DNA of 39,765 nucleotides, taken from assembly GCA_964655005.1 (NCBI GenBank), contig CAZZKE010000020.1, forward strand, positions 1-39,765, in the 5' to 3' direction. Every line of letters begins with the position of its first letter. Position 1 is the stretch's first letter. Position numbers and translations under genes: made by a program. This DNA is from CAZZKE01 sp964655005. GTDB taxonomy: Bacteria; Pseudomonadota; Alphaproteobacteria; Rhodospirillales; JABHCV01. Shown one piece after another: positions 35,101 through 39,765 of the stretch. The notes under the pieces were generated by a model, which searched no databases, had not been told where the DNA came from, and was given only the letters and a program-made list of their open reading frames with translations.

Positions 35101-36881
35101 TCCTGAAGTTCTCCCTTGTTGAAATTTTCCAATTCGTCGATAAATCCGGAAATCATATTCAGGCCCCGATTCCAGAATTCGGGATCCGAGGCGTCAAGCC
35201 CGAACGGGGCCAGTAATTCCCGGTGCCGCCGTGTCCCGCCGGCCTTCAGGATATCAAGATACCCGGACTGAAATCCAACGTATCCGCCGGCGAACAGGTC
35301 ATATAGCGAATTGACCAGACAATCGCCGAAGGCATAAGCGTAAACGTAGAACGGTGAATGCACGAAGTGCGGTATATAGGCCCAGAACGAACGGTAATCG
35401 TCATCCAGACGGATGCCGTCGCCCAGGCTTTCACGCTGCGCCGCCATCCAGATATCACCCAGCCTGTCTGACGATAATTCGCCATTGGACCGTTCATCGT
35501 GAACCGTTGTTTCAAAGCTATGAAAAGCGATCTGGCGGACTACGGTGTTGAGCATGTCTTCGACCTTGCCGGCCAGTAAAATACGGCGGCGGGCGGGGTC
35601 GTCCTCGCCATCGAGCAACGAGCGAAAGGTCAGCATTTCGCCGAACACCGACGCCGTTTCCGCAGTCGTCAGCGGGGTATCGGCCATCAGCGCGCCTTGC
35701 GGCCCCGCCAGCACCTGATGCACGCCATGACCGAGTTCGTGGGCCAGGGTCATCACGTCGCGGGCCTTGCCGTGAAAATTCATCAGGATATAGGGATGCG
35801 CCGAGGGCACGGTGGAATGGGAGAAGGCGCCGGAATCCTTGCCCGGACGCAGTTCCGCGTCGATCCAGCGTTTATCGAAAAAGTCCGAGGCGATATCGGC
35901 CAACTGCGGATCGAACCGGCCATAGGCGCCCAGCACCGTGGCCTTGGCTTCATCCCAGGAATAGGTCCGGTCGCCGTCGTCCGGCAGGGGGGCGTTGCGG
36001 TCCCAGTAATCGAGCGCTTCGACCTTGAACCATCCTGCTTTCAGGCGATAATAGCGGTGTGACAGGTTTGCATAGGACGCCCGCACGGACGAGCTCAGGG
36101 CATCGACCACCGCATCTTCAACCTGATTGCCCAGGTTGCGTTCGGATATCGGCCTGGGGTATTTGCGCCAGGCGTCTTCGGTCGCCTTGTCCTTGGCCAG
36201 GGTGTTGGTAATCAGGGTGAACAGGCGGATGTTATCATCCAGCACCCGACCCAGCGATTTAGCCGCCTTCCTGCGCGTTCCGGCGTCGCTGTCGGACAGC
36301 AGATTCAAGACATCGGACATGTTCAGCAAGCGGTCGTCCAGTGGAAAGCGCAGCGCCGACTGGGTTTCGTCGAACAGCCGCACCCACGCGGCCCGCCCGC
36401 TGACCGATTTTTCGTGCAGCAGACGCTCCAGATCGTCGGACAACTGATGTTCGCGGAAGGCCCGGACATCACGAACCCACGACCGGTAATGGGCCGCCGC
36501 CGGGCTTTCCAGCTGTTTTTCCAGCACCGCCTGGTCAAGGCGGTTCAGTTCAAGCTGGAAAAACAGTGTCGCGGTTGAAATATCGTTGACCCGTTCACGC
36601 AGGGTCTGCACGAAACGTCCGGTCTCGGCGTTGCCGGTGTCGGCGGCGAACAGCAGTTGGCCGTAACTCATGGCCTTGGATAGTATCTCGAACAGCGTCT
36701 CGTATTCGGCAATGGCCTTGCCCAGGGTATCGCCGTCGAGTCCGGCCAGCTTGCCTTCGTAGCAATCGGCAAACGCCTGGCCAAGATTACGGGCCTGGCT
36801 CAGGTCCCGTTCCAGTTCCGGCGCCTCGGGTCCGGAATATAGATCGTCGAGATTCCATTGCGGCGGCTGCGAGCTTGTCAT
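35097..36881 (-). CDS. pepF: Oligoendopeptidase F (M3 family)
   Basis: 594-residue zinc metallopeptidase. The active site is HELGH at residues 381-385 (TLAHELGHGVHQ), with the third ligand E408 in TTAETASVFGE. An N-terminal helical cap with PepF-type sequence (LDDLYSGPEAPELERDL) and a C-terminal IPHFVHSPFYVYAYAFG substrate-binding segment complete the family pattern. It degrades short peptides in the cytoplasm. ATG at 36881 has GGGAG six nt upstream. The frame is open for another 117 codons upstream, but these run antisense through the acyl-CoA synthetase gene and are excluded. Coupled to the YbjQ gene by ATGA. Confidence 0.96.
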   Translation of the reverse strand: MTSSQPPQWNLDDLYSGPEAPELERDLSQARNLGQAFADCYEGKLAGLDGDTLGKAIAEYETLFEILSKAMSYGQLLFAADTGNAETGRFVQTLRERVNDISTATLFFQLELNRLDQAVLEKQLESPAAAHYRSWVRDVRAFREHQLSDDLERLLHEKSVSGRAAWVRLFDETQSALRFPLDDRLLNMSDVLNLLSDSDAGTRRKAAKSLGRVLDDNIRLFTLITNTLAKDKATEDAWRKYPRPISERNLGNQVEDAVVDALSSSVRASYANLSHRYYRLKAGWFKVEALDYWDRNAPLPDDGDRTYSWDEAKATVLGAYGRFDPQLADIASDFFDKRWIDAELRPGKDSGAFSHSTVPSAHPYILMNFHGKARDVMTLAHELGHGVHQVLAGPQGALMADTPLTTAETASVFGEMLTFRSLLDGEDDPARRRILLAGKVEDMLNTVVRQIAFHSFETTVHDERSNGELSSDRLGDIWMAAQRESLGDGIRLDDDYRSFWAYIPHFVHSPFYVYAYAFGDCLVNSLYDLFAGGYVGFQSGYLDILKAGGTRRHRELLAPFGLDASDPEFWNRGLNMISGFIDELENFNKGELQE

Positions 36882-36972
36882 GTATGTCTCCCGTTGCGTA
36901 GGATTGCCATATAATGCCCGGAACGACAAAGGGCAACAGACAAACGGCAACAGTGGCGGAAGGAACGGGGAA

Positions 36973-38769
36973 ATGACAGTCGCATCCAATCTGGACAAGG
37001 CCAACCTTGTTTCGATGTTTTTCGAACAGGTCGACCGGGAAGGCGAAGCGCCGTTCCTGTGGGCCAAGCATGACGGCAAATATTCGGCCCTGACCTGGCG
37101 CGAGGTCGCGGCCCAGGTCAGCGAACTGGCGCGCGGGCTTCGCGCCATCGGCGTCGAGCCCGGCGACCGGGTCGTTATCGTTTCGGAAAACCGCCCGGAA
37201 TGGCTGATTGCCGATCTGGGCATCATGGCCATCGGCGCGATTACCGTGCCGGCCTATATCACCAATACCGTCGCCGATCATACCCACATTCTGGAAAACA
37301 GCGGCGCCAGGGTGGTCATTGTATCGACGCCGAAACTGGCCGAGCGGCTGCTGCCGGCCGCCGTCAGGTCATCGTCCCTCAAGGCGGTGATCGCCATGGC
37401 GACACTGGATATCGATCAGGATCTGGGCGTCGATCTGCACGCCTGGAAAGATGTGCTGGCCAGGGGCGCCGAGGGACACGACAATCTGGTCGAGGAAAGT
37501 CTGGCCCTGGACCGCAAGGGCACCGCCTGCATTATCTATACATCGGGCACCGGCGGCGCCCCGAAGGGCGTGATGCTGGATCACGCCGCCATCATCTGCA
37601 ATTGCAAAGGCGCCATGGAGGCCCTGCAACCGCTGGGGCTGGACGATAATCTGTTCCTGTCGTTCCTGCCGCTGTCGCATTCCTATGAGCATTCGGCCGG
37701 GCAGTTTTTTCCCATATCCATCGCCGCCCAGATTTATTACGCCGAAGGCATCGAAACCCTGGCGAGCAATATGATCGAGGTCCGCCCGACCATCATGACC
37801 GCCGTGCCAAGGCTTTATGAAACCCTGCATTCCAGAATAACCATGGGGGTCCGCAAGCAGGGCGGCAAGAAGGAAGCACTGTTTAACAAGGCGGTCGAAC
37901 TGGGAACCAAGAAACTTACCGACCCGAACGGCTTAAGCCTTGTGGAAAACCTGCAAAACGGCATCCTCAGCGTACTGGTGCGGAAAAAGGTCAAGGCCCG
38001 CTTCGGCGGCCGCCTGAAAACCATGGTGTCGGGCGGGGCGCCGCTGAACCCGGATGTCGGCATGTTCTTCCTGGCCCTTGGCCTGCGCATCATGCAGGGT
38101 TACGGCCTGACCGAATCGGCGCCGGTAATCAGCGTCAACCGTCCATTTGAAATCAAGATCGACACCGTCGGCAGGCCCCTGGTCGATGTTCAGGTCCACA
38201 TAGCCGATGACGGTGAAATTCTGGTCCGGGGCGATCTGGTAATGCAGGGCTACTGGCAGAACGAAGCGGCAACGGCGGAGGCGATCCGCGACGGCTGGCT
38301 GCACACCGGCGATATCGGCCACCTGGACGACAAGGGGCGACTGGTCATCACCGACCGCAAGAAGGACATTATCGTCAATTCCGGCGGTGACAATATCGCC
38401 CCGCAACGGGTCGAGGGCATTTTGGCGCTGGAACCGGAAATTGCCCAGGCCATGGCCTATGGCGACAAGCGCTCGCATCTGGTCGCCTTGTTGGTGCCAG
38501 ATCCGGAATGGATGGCGGAATGGGCCAGGGAAAACGGCAAAAGCGCCAATCAGGCCGAACTGGCCGGCGACGCCGATTTCCACAAGGCGCTGGGCGTGGT
38601 CATCGAACGCAACAATGCGCGGCTGTCCAACATTGAAAAAATCCGCCGCTTCATCATCGCCGATGAACCGTTTACCATCGATGGCGGGCTGATGACGCCG
38701 ACCCTGAAAATCCGCCGCAACAGGATTACCGAGCTTTACGGCGAGAAGTTACAGGCGCTGTATCGCTGA
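36973..38769 (+). CDS. Long-chain acyl-CoA synthetase (AMP-forming)
   Basis: 598 residues. The ATP-binding loop is IIYTSGTGGAPKG (187-199); the usual second Thr of TSGTTG is Gly. Further motifs: GYGLTESAP, DGWLHTGDIGHLDDKG, and ITDRKKDIIVNSGGDNIAP. It activates a fatty acid to acyl-AMP and then acyl-CoA, probably at the inner membrane face. ATG at 36973 is preceded by GGAAGGAACGGGG. Divergent from pepF with 91 bp between starts. Its stop overlaps the start of the next gene by 1 nt (TGATG). Confidence 0.94.
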   Translation: MTVASNLDKANLVSMFFEQVDREGEAPFLWAKHDGKYSALTWREVAAQVSELARGLRAIGVEPGDRVVIVSENRPEWLIADLGIMAIGAITVPAYITNTVADHTHILENSGARVVIVSTPKLAERLLPAAVRSSSLKAVIAMATLDIDQDLGVDLHAWKDVLARGAEGHDNLVEESLALDRKGTACIIYTSGTGGAPKGVMLDHAAIICNCKGAMEALQPLGLDDNLFLSFLPLSHSYEHSAGQFFPISIAAQIYYAEGIETLASNMIEVRPTIMTAVPRLYETLHSRITMGVRKQGGKKEALFNKAVELGTKKLTDPNGLSLVENLQNGILSVLVRKKVKARFGGRLKTMVSGGAPLNPDVGMFFLALGLRIMQGYGLTESAPVISVNRPFEIKIDTVGRPLVDVQVHIADDGEILVRGDLVMQGYWQNEAATAEAIRDGWLHTGDIGHLDDKGRLVITDRKKDIIVNSGGDNIAPQRVEGILALEPEIAQAMAYGDKRSHLVALLVPDPEWMAEWARENGKSANQAELAGDADFHKALGVVIERNNARLSNIEKIRRFIIADEPFTIDGGLMTPTLKIRRNRITELYGEKLQALYR

Positions 38770-39686
38770 TGGAACTGACCCTCCTGGGCACCGGTTGCCC
38801 CAGCGTCGATCTGGACCGCTACGGCCCCGCCGCCCTGGTTGACGCCGGGCCGGGGGCGCGGCTGCTGATCGATTGCGGCTCGGGGGTGACTCAAAGGCTC
38901 CTTGGGGCCGGCTGTCCTGGCCGCATGGTCGATGCGGTGCTGCTGACCCACCTGCATTCCGATCACATAATCGATTTGTTCCAGTTGCTTGTTTCAAGCT
39001 GGCATCAGGGCCGCGACCGCCCGCAGCGGCTGTTCGGGCCGCCCGGCACAAGGGCCTATGTGGATGGCCTGCTGGGGCTGTGGGCGGCGGAATTGAAACA
39101 GCGTATTGCCCACGAGAACAGGCCTTCCACCGCCGGCCTGGAAATCGAGGTTACGGAAATTTCCGGCGGCCAACGCCGGCAATTCGGCGATCTGACAGTC
39201 ACCGCCATCGAAGTAGATCACCGGCCGGTACGGCATGCCTTCGGCTTTATTTTCGAAGGCGGCGGCGAGCGGTTGGCAATCAGCGGCGACACCACCTACT
39301 GCCCGGCCCTGATCGAGGCCGCCAGGGGGGTGGACATGCTGCTGCACGAGGTCTTCATCCACCGCGAGATGCCGGTAATAGAAGGCGTCCGGACGGCCCG
39401 GACCGTGGCCAACGTGGCCGCCTATCACACCATGTCGGATACCGTCGGCCGGGTCGCCCGGGAAGCCGGGGCCGGCTCGCTGGTGCTGACCCATTTCGTG
39501 CCGCCGCGTTTCGACCACGACGCCCTGCTGGCCGAAGTCCGGCAAAGCTTCGACGGCCCGGTGATCATCGGCCACGATCTTATGAAACTGAATGTCGGCG
39601 AACGCTGCGTTTCAGGCGACCGTTCCGACCGCCCGCCCGCCGCCCCGGAAAATTCGTTAAAGCGCGTTCCGGCAATACCTGAATGA
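38769..39686 (+). CDS. Metallo-beta-lactamase-fold hydrolase, RNase Z-like
   Basis: 305 residues. The dinuclear metal motif THLHSDH provides H61, H63, D65 and H66. Downstream ligands are in ISGDTTYCP and LLHEVF, and a final His in LTHFVPPRF. The start LTLLGTGCPS is typical of RNase Z and related hydrolases, but the flexible exosite arm of true tRNase Z was not recognised. A small-molecule phosphodiesterase or ester hydrolase is equally possible. Coupled to the acyl-CoA synthetase through TGATG, hinting at a thioester or lipid-related substrate. Nothing is seen in 39687-39765. Confidence 0.85.
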   Translation: MELTLLGTGCPSVDLDRYGPAALVDAGPGARLLIDCGSGVTQRLLGAGCPGRMVDAVLLTHLHSDHIIDLFQLLVSSWHQGRDRPQRLFGPPGTRAYVDGLLGLWAAELKQRIAHENRPSTAGLEIEVTEISGGQRRQFGDLTVTAIEVDHRPVRHAFGFIFEGGGERLAISGDTTYCPALIEAARGVDMLLHEVFIHREMPVIEGVRTARTVANVAAYHTMSDTVGRVAREAGAGSLVLTHFVPPRFDHDALLAEVRQSFDGPVIIGHDLMKLNVGERCVSGDRSDRPPAAPENSLKRVPAIPE

Positions 39687-39765
39687 CCGACCGACGATAG
39701 ATAGACAACGAACTGCTAAATCTCTAGAACATTCCCGAGCTATTATGAACCATTCTGATGGGGCA

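Noticed and set aside
36882..37232. N-terminal extension of oligoendopeptidase F
   Set aside because: It runs antisense to the acyl-CoA synthetase, and ATG 36881 has a strong ribosome site and the family-typical N-terminus.

Overview
The window looks like an alphaproteobacterial chromosome segment, most likely Rhodospirillales-like. It is GC-rich, has an alphaproteobacterial RecA N-terminus (SLRLVE) with a perfect GAAC-N7-GAAC LexA box upstream, and has recA followed by alaS. A 100-N scaffold gap at 34836-34935 suggests a draft or metagenome assembly. No tRNA, rRNA, CRISPR array or insertion sequence was recognised.

Region 1 (1-16994) is an accessory enzyme cluster that I cannot match to a known pathway. 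Its left arm (minus strand, 7642 down to 140) encodes a GAPDH-like dehydrogenase, an aminoglycoside-kinase-like protein with an altered catalytic loop, two DegT-type PLP aminotransferases, an extended SDR (NDP-sugar type) and a B12-type radical SAM protein, mostly with overlapping stop and start codons. The right arm (plus strand, 7949-13319) encodes a classical SDR, a second B12-type radical SAM paralogue, a SAM methyltransferase and a third radical SAM enzyme. A convergent minus-strand pair (TPP-dependent synthase and zinc alcohol dehydrogenase) and a PhyH-like Fe(II)/2-oxoglutarate dioxygenase complete it. The content suggests an amino, branched or methylated sugar-like or other small molecule. 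No glycosyltransferase, nucleotidyltransferase or polymerase is present, so the product is unknown.

Region 2 (16995-23753) is housekeeping: SOS-controlled recA, alaS, an MFS-type permease and a MscS-type channel. Region 3 (23750-25993) is a small divergent module: an AT-richer YVTN beta-propeller protein and a Crp/Fnr regulator, with a perfect 20-bp FNR-like palindrome between them. Region 4 (26016-31272) holds a secreted cyclophilin, CheZ, a small hypothetical protein, glycerate 2-kinase, pyruvate kinase and an AEC transporter.

Region 5 (31287-39686) holds a very clear creatinase, divergent from a hydroxyacid-oxoacid transhydrogenase. It continues with a Ser/Asn/Asp-rich orphan protein, a YbjQ-family gene interrupted by the N gap, oligoendopeptidase F, a long-chain acyl-CoA synthetase and an RNase Z-like metallo-beta-lactamase-fold protein. 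The N gap is flanked by identical 55-bp sequences and appears to be a scaffolding artefact. Collapsing it restores an intact 107-residue YbjQ protein.
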